Source of the DNA: Phoenix dactylifera
Lineage: Eukaryota > Streptophyta > Magnoliopsida > Arecales > Arecaceae
Direction: 5' to 3'
Assembly (NCBI RefSeq): GCF_009389715.1
Contig: NW_024068507.1
Location: 1 to 64,000, forward strand
Length of the DNA stretch: 64,000 nucleotides
The notes beneath the pieces were generated by a model. That model saw nothing but the letters and a program-made list of their open reading frames with translations, was not told the DNA's origin and did not search any database. Shown here one piece after another: positions 37,029-49,200 of this stretch; position 1 is the first letter of the stretch; each line of letters opens with the position of its first letter. The position numbers and the translations under genes were made by a program.

Positions 37029-39830
37029 TAGGGAAAGGAAACAAAGAGATTATTTATATATGAAATTGCTCCAGGGATAAACTCTCAAGAGGATGAAAAC
37101 ATGGCTGTTGCTGCTCTGCGACTCGAAGCTCAGGAAGCATTGGTGATACACCTGAATCTGAGGTGTTGCATGAAATTCCTTGCATGGTCTCGATCTAACA
37201 ACTCTCTTTGATCAAGGAAGTAGCCCTTGAAAGGACCAAGTGATTGAGCCTGGAATAAAGCACTTCTTACCTTATGAGCCAGACCCATCTACCAAGTCAA
37301 ACTTGCTTTGGAATCTTTCCAGAATGTTGCATCTCTACCTGGTTCCTACACAATTCGCTATTCAAATTTTTTCTAGAAATCCAGTTCCTGGTCCTGCTCT
37401 TGATTCAGGTGACTAGCCTTATTCACTCTTGGCCTTTCCAAAATGTAACCACAACAAACTTGAAGGCTCCATGAGCACCTATTTCAGAGAAAGTGAGACA
37501 AATTGTGCATTCCAAGTCGAGACTTGATCCACAACTGAAGGTATTCTCCTAAGCTCATATCTGGGGATCCTACAAGTAGGACCCAATTTAAGCAACTGGG
37601 CAGTTACAAGTTTGGTTGCGCATAGGAGGGCATCAGAAGTCGCTTCACTTATAGGGGAAGTCGCTTCAGGTGTTTGGTTGTCCTGAAGTGGCCCATACTG
37701 GGTTCCCATGGTGAGAGGAACTGTGCTAAAAACTCCAGGAACTTTGGCTGGGCAGGGAGCCGAAGTCACTTAGGCAAAGTGAGTTGCACCATCTACTTAT
37801 GAGAAACCAACAAGCATTAGATTGCATCCGGAGTTATGAATACACTCCAAGGTGAGTCTGTAACCTAGCTTTCTCTTTGCCTCGAGCAATATTTACCTAG
37901 TCTGAAGAAAACCTGCTTTGCTGCTTACTTTATAGATGCAGTGTCAGTCCATTGCAGACGGAATGCATGGCGGGAGAGAAGATGACATTAAGTAGCCCTA
38001 AGGAACTCGGAAGATGAGACATGATACGCACCATTCCTTGCTTCCACACACAATTTCTTATCTTGGTAAAGCTCGTATTGATAAGTGGTTTAGAATAGTG
38101 GTTTAGTCTGTGGAAGTGTTTGCCCATTGTCTACCTGTGTTCATAAGGTATATAGATGGCCATTTGTATGCTGGCCCTGGCTGTGTCCAAACCCTGCACA
38201 GATTCTTGCTGGTCCATGGAAGGTAGATGCAGTTTGGTTGGAGTCACGTCTCTGCTGAAGTGATAGCGGTACTAGCTTGCAGTGTTCTTCTTGAGAAAGA
38301 CGAGGATGGTCTCTCGTGGGCCACACACGTCTACAGGAAGACGAACAGCACGGCCGATGGGTGGCCTCATTTGCAGCCCACTACTCGGGAGGATTCATCT
38401 GGGGCGACCGTGCATCAGTGCCTCGGTCTCTGTATTATCTTCTCTTTTCTGATTTTGTTTGTTGCACCCATATCCGACGCGTGTAGGTTGCCGTTGCACC
38501 CAAACAAAAAACAAAAAAAAAAAAGACTTGTGTTAAATCTTCAAAGCCTTATTATCCTGTTGTGTGCTTCCTTCTGAAAAATGTTAGAAGTGAAGAACAT
38601 CTTGTGGTAAAAGTGATGGAAGTTGGTAGGCTACTTCCATGTTTTACAACATACATAGTGGAGATTACCGGTCGGCCTTAAGCTAGTAAACAAAGTCACA
38701 ATTTGCAGACAAGTAAAACTGACAGATGCACAGCCAGATACGCCTGCAAATTTGATGCGGGTTTCTCATTATCCAGACCTCTGAGGAAAACAAAGAGATT
38801 GAACTGGATATAAGACCTGCATTCTAAATGCTGGGGCTGACTCGAGTGCGGAGAGTTTTCCACACACAAGGACCAACAAATTTAGTTGCTGAGTTTTGTT
38901 TTCCCGTCTACGAAAAATAACTTTTATGGTGGCAGTAGCTACAAAATTATACATGGGGCAAGAGCTAGGATTTATACACCATTAAGAAAACAAATATAAG
39001 CTATTTTCTCTATTTTCCATGGGCATAAAGGTGCTTGTTGCCCTCTATGCAAGATATTTTCGCTGACATCTTTTATAAAAATCAGCAAACCATTACTGGA
39101 AGTGTAGTAAAAATTACTCGTGCTTAAACTCCCTTGATCCATACCACGACTTCTGTCATGCTAAATTGTATTCAAGCATCAAGTCAGGAATGGTATGATC
39201 AAAGCATTATACCTTCAGCCAGAACATAAATGATGCCTGATCTCTAGGTTAAAGAACACGGTTGAATTATCCTCCCTGGGAACCAGCGAGTCCCTGGCCT
39301 CACCATTTAATCAACATATTTAGCGTACTGTTTGGTGGCTTTGTTGAACAAAGAATAGCGTGAAAGCTTTAGGTAGCACTTGTCTGAATATGCCTAAGCT
39401 TCAGGAGAAACTGAAAGGATCCAGCTGATGGAATAAATATTATCTGATTCCACAAATTCTGGCATTCATCTAGTTACTAACCAGTGCATGGAATAACTGA
39501 ACTATCAAAGTCATGGCATTAATCAAAATGAAAACTGACATTTAATGACGCATCAGTGAACAGTGGCAGGCAATGCCAACTTCCATAAACTTCTTGCTAA
39601 TTTACATTCCTCTTAACATGTTAGCGCAGGTAAGGCCCGACACAGGCCAACTACCCCAAAATTTAGCATCTGTAAGATTTGCAGATTGAATAGTTTTGTT
39701 GTTTGGGTCCATAAAAGCTACCTCTGGGTCAAATATTAGGCATGCGCCTGAAAATATTAACAATAAATTTACAAGTGCCTGAACAAATTCCACGCGGTGG
39801 ACCTATACTATTGCTGCTGCTGCTGACTTA
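37029..39830. other. Convergent interval between the PPR and NRPE1 genes
   Basis: It holds the PPR 3' UTR at the left and the NRPE1 3' UTR at the right. I recognise no intact gene. A plus-strand fragment at 38227-38524 looks like the tail of a LINE (separate entry). Confidence 0.6.
38227..38524 (+). mobile_element. Possible LINE 3' end: RNase H remnant and A-rich tail
   Basis: The plus strand encodes WATHVYRKTNSTADGW (about 38308-38358), resembling the H-V-x-R-E-x-N-x-x-A-D-x-L-A motif of the RNase H domain ending many plant LINE polyproteins. About 140 bases later comes an A-rich tract (38502-38524), as expected of a target-primed insertion. No other LINE motif is readable, so this is tentative. 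Confidence 0.35.
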
Positions 39831-40268
39831 TCATTTCGGGAGGCGCCTCCTGAAGTACTTTCTGTTGAAGGACTCTGCATGCTCTGGGAAGATTTCCTTC
39901 ACAAAATTCTCCATGCACTTTATATAGGAGAAATCAGCACTAGTGCCATCACAAGAGACCACATAAAAACACCTGGAATCTTGAAAACTCTGGTGCTTGT
40001 CAACCTGTCAGTTGAACAACTGCATTACATGTTTTGACATTAACAGGCAACTGAATAGCTTGCAATTTTCAACTGAATCCAGGTTGTTGTCATGACATCC
40101 GTACGGCATCATTAAAAATTTTAGCTACAATAATAGACTGACGAATTCACTAAGCTTACCATGATATGGTCAATCTGATCAGCCACTTTTGCTTGCTTAT
40201 CAGGATGGTGCTGAAAAACTCTCTCCAGAATGAATTTTTGATCATCAGCAGATAGTTGATCACCGTCG
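39831..40268 (-). CDS. NRPE1: NRPE1 C-terminal DeCL domain exons and stop
   Basis: Exons 40268-40160 (DGDQLSADDQKFILERVFQ, then HHPDKQ) and 40004-39831 (VDKHQSFQDSRCFYVVSCDG, then FSYIKCMENFVKEIFPEHAE) encode the DEFECTIVE CHLOROPLASTS AND LEAVES domain shared by NRPE1 and NRPD1. The protein stops right after KYFRRRLPK (TGA complement at 39831-39833). It therefore lacks the long Gln/Ser tail that Arabidopsis NRPE1 has after this domain. Confidence 0.93.
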
Positions 40269-43200
40269 CTGTATACATGGATGACAAACAAGAAATTGTA
40301 TGATGAAATTAGACAGGAAAGACAACTTATCGAAATATTTGAAGAGAATATTCTCAGGAATGAATAAATGATCAGAAGAAAATTAATTGCCATCCCTGCA
40401 AACACAGATGGCAAAACATAAATTACCTAACCTGTTTAGAAGAGAACAGATTTGGGCTTTATTTCAATTTGACTCTTTTGCTGGAACTCAAATGACTTAT
40501 GAATCCATGAGAAATAGGATTTCTTAATTGATCTAATTAATTTAAAGTTAAATCCAGTAAATTTTTGTTTTTTGATCAGAAGGTTAGGTTAAATCCGATA
40601 ATATCACTTCCATTAGACATCTTTTTGGTATGTTGACCATAAAAGATAATTATCACAAAATCTAATGCTGAGTATTTAATTGAAGCATATAAATTTAGTA
40701 CTTATCATGGAATGCCGTACCGGCCCGTACCGGCCGGTACGGGCCGGTACGGCCGTGGACCGGTACCAGAACGGATAAAAAACCGGTATTTTCCGTTTTT
40801 TATCCGAACCGGCCGGTACGGGTGCGTACCGGCCGGTTCGGAGCCCGTACCGGCCGGTACCGGCCTCGTACCAGTGCGAACCGGCCGGTTCGCACCGGTA
40901 CGATTTTTTTTTTTAGAACCACAGCGCCGCGCGCTGTGGTTTTTGAAACCACCGCGTACCGGCCGGTACGGGACCGGACCGGACCGGTACCGTACCGGTC
41001 CGGCCGGCCACCGGTACGCCGACCGATACCGGTACGGCGGACCTTGGTACTTATCCTGTAAAAGTTCAGCTTACTGTCCTAGTGGATTAATTTAAGCAAT
41101 AAAAAGGTATTTTGAATAATTTTTAGTTAGATAGTGTAAGATTTATAATCTAGATTGGTTAAAAACAAGAGGATATTTATTTACTTACAACCCTAAGTTG
41201 GAATGGAACAAGTTCTTGTCTGAATGTAGAAAAGATGTCAACTTTCAACAATAAAACAGTTTTGAATCTTTTGATGGCAACAAATTATATAGAGACAAAA
41301 TCAATGAATTATATTTAAAAAAATAGCTAAATATTAACTACATATTCAAGATTATAGTGAAAGCAATATTTGACAATATGAAGACAACAATCAACCAATT
41401 TGAAACACTTGATGGTTGCAAAATTAGGAGGATATTTCATTCAGCTAAAAAGGCTTGCCACAACCAAAATTCAGCCGAGTCTCCAGTAAATCCAGAAATC
41501 TTCAATATAACCAGCCCTCATTCAAACTAGTATCTAAAAGACTAAAACCTTAAAAAACCTAACCATACCAATGAAACCAAGCCCCTTACTAGCTCAGTAA
41601 CGCTTAACTTTCCAGAATAATCAGAAAATAAAAGTGCTAATTAAAATTAACTGTGAAGTGAATTGCATGGAAAGCTATATCATGCAACCCATCAATATCA
41701 TGACAGGACTTAATGCAGATGTCCTGCACCAAGGGTGGAGTTAGACAAATAAATATATTACCCAAAAAGATACCTGGATTCACGCAAAATCCTTCTTATT
41801 GTTTGCATAGTCGGTTCAATTTCAACAAGAATCCTCTCCTCCTCAACTGTAAAAGAATCCAATCGGCGTCCTGTCGAGGTCAACAATGAATTTGGATTCC
41901 AACCTTTTCGATTATCTGGCATCCCTAATGACTTGTTAGAATAGTTTCGCTGGGTTCTCCGATCAGTTGCATTTGAAGAATTCCAACCATGAGATTTCCA
42001 TGATTGATTTTTACGATCAGTTGCTTGGTTCTCATTCCATCTGCCTCCATCCGAACCTTCATTATGAACTTTGTCAAAACTCTGACCATCCCAGACATTT
42101 GATTTGGAAAATGCACTTGTATTCCAGGTGTTGTCTGCCTCGTGCGATTTCCTTGTTATGTTAGTATCCCAGACGGGCTTCGCCGGTGATTCTGTCACAT
42201 GGTTCCATCCATCTTGGGCATTACCTTTAGATGTGGTATCCACACTGCTCCCATCAGCAACTTTACTGGAACTCTGACTGCTCCAAATTCTTGACTTTGA
42301 AGATGAAGCAACATGCCGAGGCTGACTTTTAGGGCTCGAAGCTTGGGACCTTTCTTGAACATCACTAGCATCCCAACTAGACCAAACACTTGGTCTGGCT
42401 GTTGGCAGTTTGGAGTTCTCTCTATCAGTTACCCTTTCGTTTCCCCATCCTTGTGACCTATCGGATCGATCTATAAAAGGCTGTTTTCCATTGTCCCATC
42501 CTTGCCAGCCACTGGACGTGTCCATCTCAGGTTGGTTTCCATTTTCCCATCCTTGCCATCTATCTGAGCCAACCACTGAATCTGAAAGCTTTTCCCAGCT
42601 TGAGTTACCAACTTTTCCATTTTCCATGCTTATATCTTTTTTAAGATTGTAATCAACTTCAAATCCATCATCAAATGTCAGCTTCTCAAACCCAATTTCA
42701 GGAGATAAACAAACCTCATCATTTTCATTAACCCCTAGATCATCAACATCCACTGAACATCCATTACCTGCTTCGCCTTGACTGGATGTCCTTACCAACT
42801 CAAGAAAATCATAAAAACCTTTTCCAATATTTTGATTTTCTGCCATCTGTCACAAAAGAACGTAGATTAGTTTTCTGTTTGTAGTACTAGAACTGAAAAG
42901 AAGCGAATCCAACAGTTTGGCACCAATTTGGTGACTAATAATTCATAAAAGTTGAAACAGCATTGAGGCAATAAAACAGAGTATGGATATTCCTTTCTCA
43001 CTTGTTATGTGGACAGCAAAACTAACCTGCCGTTTATTCCAAAGAATCTGGAAAGGCGAACCAGTGCCGATTGCTACATGTTTACCCCATAAACATGACG
43101 AGACCACACTGGTTAATGAATCAGTGTGGCACTTCTCAGCAGCTCTCTCAAAACATTTCATCGGTGTCTGTGAAAACAAAGTCACACTTCAATACTATCT

Positions 43201-46200
43201 GGTCTCATCAACACATATATGGAGAAAAAGCAGCTCAGACTATGGAATAGAGGTATAAGTGAGAAAGTCGAAGTATTCCAACTGGTTCGCTTACAATTAA
43301 TGTGGCCTCAGTAAACGGCACTTGAACTTTTAAAGAACGAAAAAGTGCCTTGTAGCCAGCAGTATTGAAACCAATAAGGTTTCCAGTGCATGACATGCTA
43401 TTTGCAACAAGAATAAGGTGATCTTTGAGCACTCCCTTTGCAACCATCGTAATTGATGCTGACAACCGCTGCAGAAATGAAGACATATCATTCACTGTGT
43501 ACTTGGACCACTAATCAAGAAGGGAAAAGAAGAGTAATGGTACCGATCATCTGCCAATTCACACCTCAGTTCACCAGGCTAATGTGGCAGTCAGGGATTG
43601 GTGCGGCATATCGACTTGGGTTGGTGGTGTCAGTCAAGCCTTGCTTACCGCTCAGCCAATCAATGACTTCCACATCAAACCAGTGAACTGAGTGCTGATG
43701 TGGCAGGTGATCTTGAATTTTCCAAAAAAGAATACAAGAAGACTAATAGATGTTATTAGTGAAAAATCAGACGGAAAATCTAATATTATGCCTTCCTCAT
43801 ATTTTTAATCAGTATAAACAGTAAAAAAATATATTAATTATTGTGATTACTTTCTTCAGAACACAATTAACCCAAGCAAAAATTATCAAATGTAACAAGA
43901 GTTGCATATGTTGTTTCTTTTTGCCTGATACTTCATATAGGAGATATATAGTTTCCTTTTGCAAGGGGAAAGGCATGTTGATTGTGGAAAGTTTCGTTCT
44001 GATTGAGCATAATACTAATAGCCACAAGTGAAATATACATCAAAGCGAGGATGGCTAAACCATCCCAAACTGCTCAGTTTGGGGTGTATCGAACTGAACC
44101 GGCACAGAACTAGGCCGGCTCCTAGTTTCAATTTGGGACAATCCAGGAATTGGTCCAAATCGTTCAATCTAAACAAAGGGAACTGCCCATGTTGGCTCCA
44201 TTCGGACCAGTACCTACTGGTTTTGGGGCTGTCACAAGCTAAAATAGAGAAAGGCCACCTGATGCCTCTATCCTCTCACCTCTCATTGATCAAAACCTGT
44301 TGGCACGATATGGTATGGTACCATACTGTATCGAGCCAGATCCTGGCCAATACGGCATGTGGTACCAATTCAGGAAACTTGCATCAAAGAATGGTTTTTC
44401 ATTCTGACTTGTCATAATTTCATGCGAAAAAAAAGAAGTGAAATAAAAATCAAAAAATGATGATAATCAGAGGTGCACGGAGAAAATTGATAAAGAAGGC
44501 CTTTTGATAACATCAGGTGGTGGACAAGTTGATTGAAGCTTGCTGAAGTTATATTAGCCTTATATACATATCTCAATAGTATAAAGCAAATTCATATTAT
44601 CAACAACTCAGAAAATCTATCTACATTATCCTGGTTACCAGTAGCATACAGGCACATGACATTTTCACCAAATATTATACTATCGAAACAAACCTGAACT
44701 GCTTGATCAAAAGCACAAGAAATGCCAAGAAGTTCTTGAAGTTGTTGAATGCCATAAGGAATAGATCGCCTGGTGTTGATGAGGTGCATTACAGGTAAGC
44801 AAGCATCTATAACAGTCCTCCAGGCATCACCATGTCGTCGAACTGCATCTTTTTCAACAACAACTTCGACGGCTACCTCACCCTTCAATGTTTTGCATGA
44901 ATTTCTCACCCAAGAGGTTGCATATGGTCCAGTCCAAACAATATTAGCCTCACGGACTCGAGGATCACCTGCAAATTTACAAAGAAATGAACAGATGGAA
45001 GAAATTAAATTATCATTGTGACTAAGATGTTAAGAATAGAAAACAAGAAATACTGCATTCAAATTTAAACATCGTGTGAGTTATGTCAAAACTAAATTTC
45101 GAAAATAAACCTCATTTTTCTGATGAATATGGTTCTTAGAAAAGCTCAGAAAAAGAAGCACGAGCCCTCTAAAGAAAAGAAATTGACCACAAACTTGTAT
45201 GTTAGAGGCAGAGTAAGCAGATCATATTGTTCATCTTTTCAACCATTACCACTCATGTTACAATCATTCATTTTGAGCTTGATGGGCAGTATAATAGTGC
45301 CCTTATTCATCTTCTGGTAAATTCCATTCACATTTTTCAACACTCAAGAACATGTGTGATCCAGAACTGCAGCTTCAATAAACAAAAAGAAATGAAATCT
45401 AAGGGTTCCAAGTGGATGACTTGGCGAAATCTCGTGTTGATACAAGATACAATGGTTCAATTCCCACCCCCATCCAGACAAAAAGGAGCCTCATCCAGAA
45501 GGAGGGGTGTCTGTCCCTCCTACTCTGACACAAACACACACACACACACAGCCATGCATATAAAATGATCATTTACCATCAACGAAACCTTCAGAAAAAA
45601 ACAGATAAGCAGAATGCATATTTAAATCAGGCAAGATTGAAACTAAGATGTCTTTTTGTAGATGAAAGATGAGAATAAACCAGAATACAACATCCTCATG
45701 ACTACAAGTCCCTGAACTATACAGAGGTATGTAGCAAAACTCAGTCTGTGGTGTACTAGTAGGCAATTGGTATGGTATCCAGTACCGAGATTGCAAGCCT
45801 TGCTTCAGTATCTCGAGATCAACTTTCACAGTTCTTTGAGGAACCAATATCTTTTGGGGTTGGCAAGGTCAAAAAGAAAATAATAAGACAACTTTTGGTT
45901 AATAAAACAGGTCAAATCTATTGAAGACCTCCAACAGGTTGGCTGCATTAAGATAATCTTGCTGCAGAAGGTTGACTTTAATCGTGTTCATTTTTCTGCC
46001 ATGGGTCCAAGACATCCTTGGAAGCTCAAATATGCCAACACATCATACTACAGTCAACTAGCTATCTCATAATCAATATTATATTAGAACTGACTACACT
46101 TGCATTACTATTTTATTACATTAATCTTGCAGTCATTTCAGCCCAAATAATGTTTATATGGCGACACTTATAAATAGCAATGTATACAGTGTATACAACA

Positions 46201-49200
46201 ATATATGAAGTGTTGAGCTAGGTGATAAGCAATAGATAGGCACATAGGCAGATTCCTAGCTACTCTCCTAAAAAAACAGGAAGTCAAATCATCTATATTC
46301 TGTATAGATGGTAGGCATCCAGGCAGAGCAGCAGCTTAGGCGCCTAGGCAGGTTCCATGACAAATTGACAACAATGTTACCATGAGAAACTTCAATGGTC
46401 CATTTCTTGTACTTAATAAAGATCCTTCTTTTTATTAGTCAGAAGCTCCTTCTTGCACTTCCCGCAGTCAACACCAATATTATTATGTTTAGGATATCTT
46501 AGTGAAGCATAAATATGCCAGTTTCAAGAGCTTCCTCATTTGTTCTAATGTTATATAAGCACATTCTATCATCAATTTATCATTATAATTTGACTTTTAT
46601 TTTTGTCTTATTGCTGTTGTATGCCAGTTATGACAATAGGTTCATCATAAGCAAGCTAGTTATCAACCAAACAAATAATGTCAGACCATTAAAGCTTAGG
46701 CACTGAAGACCAAGTGGTAAAGTAAGCGATGCCTAAAAGTGGTGGTTAACTACAAATTTTGAGAGGGGGAGAGAACCTAATAAAGAATGAAATAGAAAAA
46801 TATATATATACATCTATAATCAACTAAACAAATAAGGCAATACTGGAAGTAAGGTTCCCTACTGGAGCCCTTCAAACAATCGACATAAGCCTACATATAC
46901 ACCAATTAGACTGTTTGAAGTTAAAAAATTAAAAAAAATGCAGTGAAGACAGCAAGTTCCAATTTTCGTGACATGAAATAAAATTTTAGAATCTATACAC
47001 ACCTTTAATAATTGTATCCAATAAAATTGGACATATAGTGTTTGCCATAACATGTATTCCTCGCTCAAGAGATTCACAATCTGGAGTGGCAGTCTGATCA
47101 CAGTAAGAGAACTGCAAGCATGGGAATGGAGACAAATTCCCGACATCTGGCTGCCTGGTGCTGCAACATTCACTGCACAAAAAGAAAATGTTCCACAATC
47201 ATGTTTGATGTGTTTAAAATTCTAGAAAGCAAATGAACATATTAATAAGTTCTCCAAGTCCAGGATAAGACAATGTTTGAACTTTCGAAGAGTTTCTCTT
47301 TTCTTATGATGCAAAGTCAGCTCACAAACATTCAAAAGTAATAAAAAGAATTGGAGAAATCACATTTAACACATCCCAGTACCATCCCCGCTATCAATTT
47401 AAACAAGCAGTCATGACGCCAAGTCAGCTTACAAGCATTCAAAAAATAGTAAAGGAATGGAGAATCCACATTTTACACATCCCAGTACTGTCCCTCCTGT
47501 TAATTTAAACAAGCAGTATGCCAACTTATTTAAGGATCTATCAGTAAAAAAATTACATACTCTGTTCTGGCAATACTTCTATCAATAAGTGGTCACAAAG
47601 CAATCAAACCAGTAGAACCTCCTAGAATGATAAGATCATGAAAGAAGATTGAATAAGTTCTCTTTAAAGCTGTTCTTCATTGGAAAAGAAATCCCAGTGG
47701 CACATAATATTGCCCAAACTACCTGGTAAAAACCATATCAAAGAAACAGAGATTTTTTTACACAATGTTAATTACTACCTAACTTGCCAGACAAGACGAG
47801 AACATTCATCCATCTGTCAGCTTATAAGTCAAAATGGAAAATAAAATTTCTATGACAATAGTTAACCATAAGCAAGGTCACATCTACAACCAAATCCGAG
47901 TGGAGGATGTGTACGTGTGTGTATGTCTGCACATTAGAAATATGAAAATGAAAACATTTACAAGTAGATAAACAAATATGGAAATATAATTAATACATAG
48001 ATCCAGAAAATTATGGATGCATACATATGCACCAATTTGCTTTTTAGGAAAAGGGAAAACAAATCCCAGGATGTTATATAAGCATCCAACAAGGTGGAGT
48101 AGATGAGCAGGGTTGACATGAAAAATTCAAACCATGCAAATATGCAAGAGCACACCCAGGCATCAAACCATGGTCAAAGCCTAGGATTGCTTAGGAAGTT
48201 TGATTGCTTTAAACTGCATGTAAGCGAGTATAGACACATACAAATAACACAAGTATTTCTTTATCGAATAGAGAATGCAATTTCTCGAGCTTTTGCCAGT
48301 TTATATCCCATGTCAACTATCATTACACAGCAATTAAGCTAATAAAGACCACAGATGCAGAAGGAAAAGGCAAGAATGAGAGTTAAGTGCAGCAACAAAA
48401 ATCACTATATTGGAAAGCAATAGTATGCAATAGTGCTTGAGAAGTGTCTTGATGCAACACCAGAGCTTCCGACAGAATTTTGCAAGCTCACTTAATATTT
48501 TCCTTTTAAAGACTTATTATGTGAAAAGAAAAGCTCCTACCTGACTAATAAAATAATTCTCCTAAAAAAGTGAGAGAGCTTTCCTTTCTTCTTTCCATAG
48601 CCAAAAATAACATCTTGACACTTCCGAAGAATCTCATCAGGACTTCGGTTTAGCAATTTCAACCGCATCTGTCCCAAAAAGAAAGTTCTATGTCAATCAA
48701 CGGATTATTTTTCCATCTAACTAGCAAGTAGAATTTGGAGTAGCTAGTAGAATTATAACAGAACCAACAGACCTTGTCAAGATGAATATGACCAACAAGG
48801 CCTGAAGTAGTTTCTGAACTATCACGTAAGCTAATTTCCTTTTGATATCTGAAAGTAACTAAAAAGAGTAAGTGTATTATTCTTGAAGACCAATAGAAGG
48901 CATCTTTCTAAGATATAGAGATAGTGAGATTCAGATTATCAGCAATATTATAAAGATGAGCATATATAACAGAATATTCAGTTGATATTTATACCATATG
49001 ATTGATGACAATAATGCTTGATGTAAGGAACTTAAAACCAATTCAAAGAACTTTAATAGTCAGTAAGAATTTCAAGGTCATGAAAGTGAAGAATACAATA
49101 TGACAAAAATATCTGTCATTAGCTGTATAGCAATTAGCCTATCCTTAAGATGAGGTATGAAGCAAAGTCTTTAGCATTACAGGCCACTATTTTGTATGTT

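Noticed and set aside
40712..41095. 127-codon frame with RTGRY/PVPAGTG repeats
   Set aside because: It only translates the GTACCGG repeat units of a flanked mobile element inside an NRPE1 intron.
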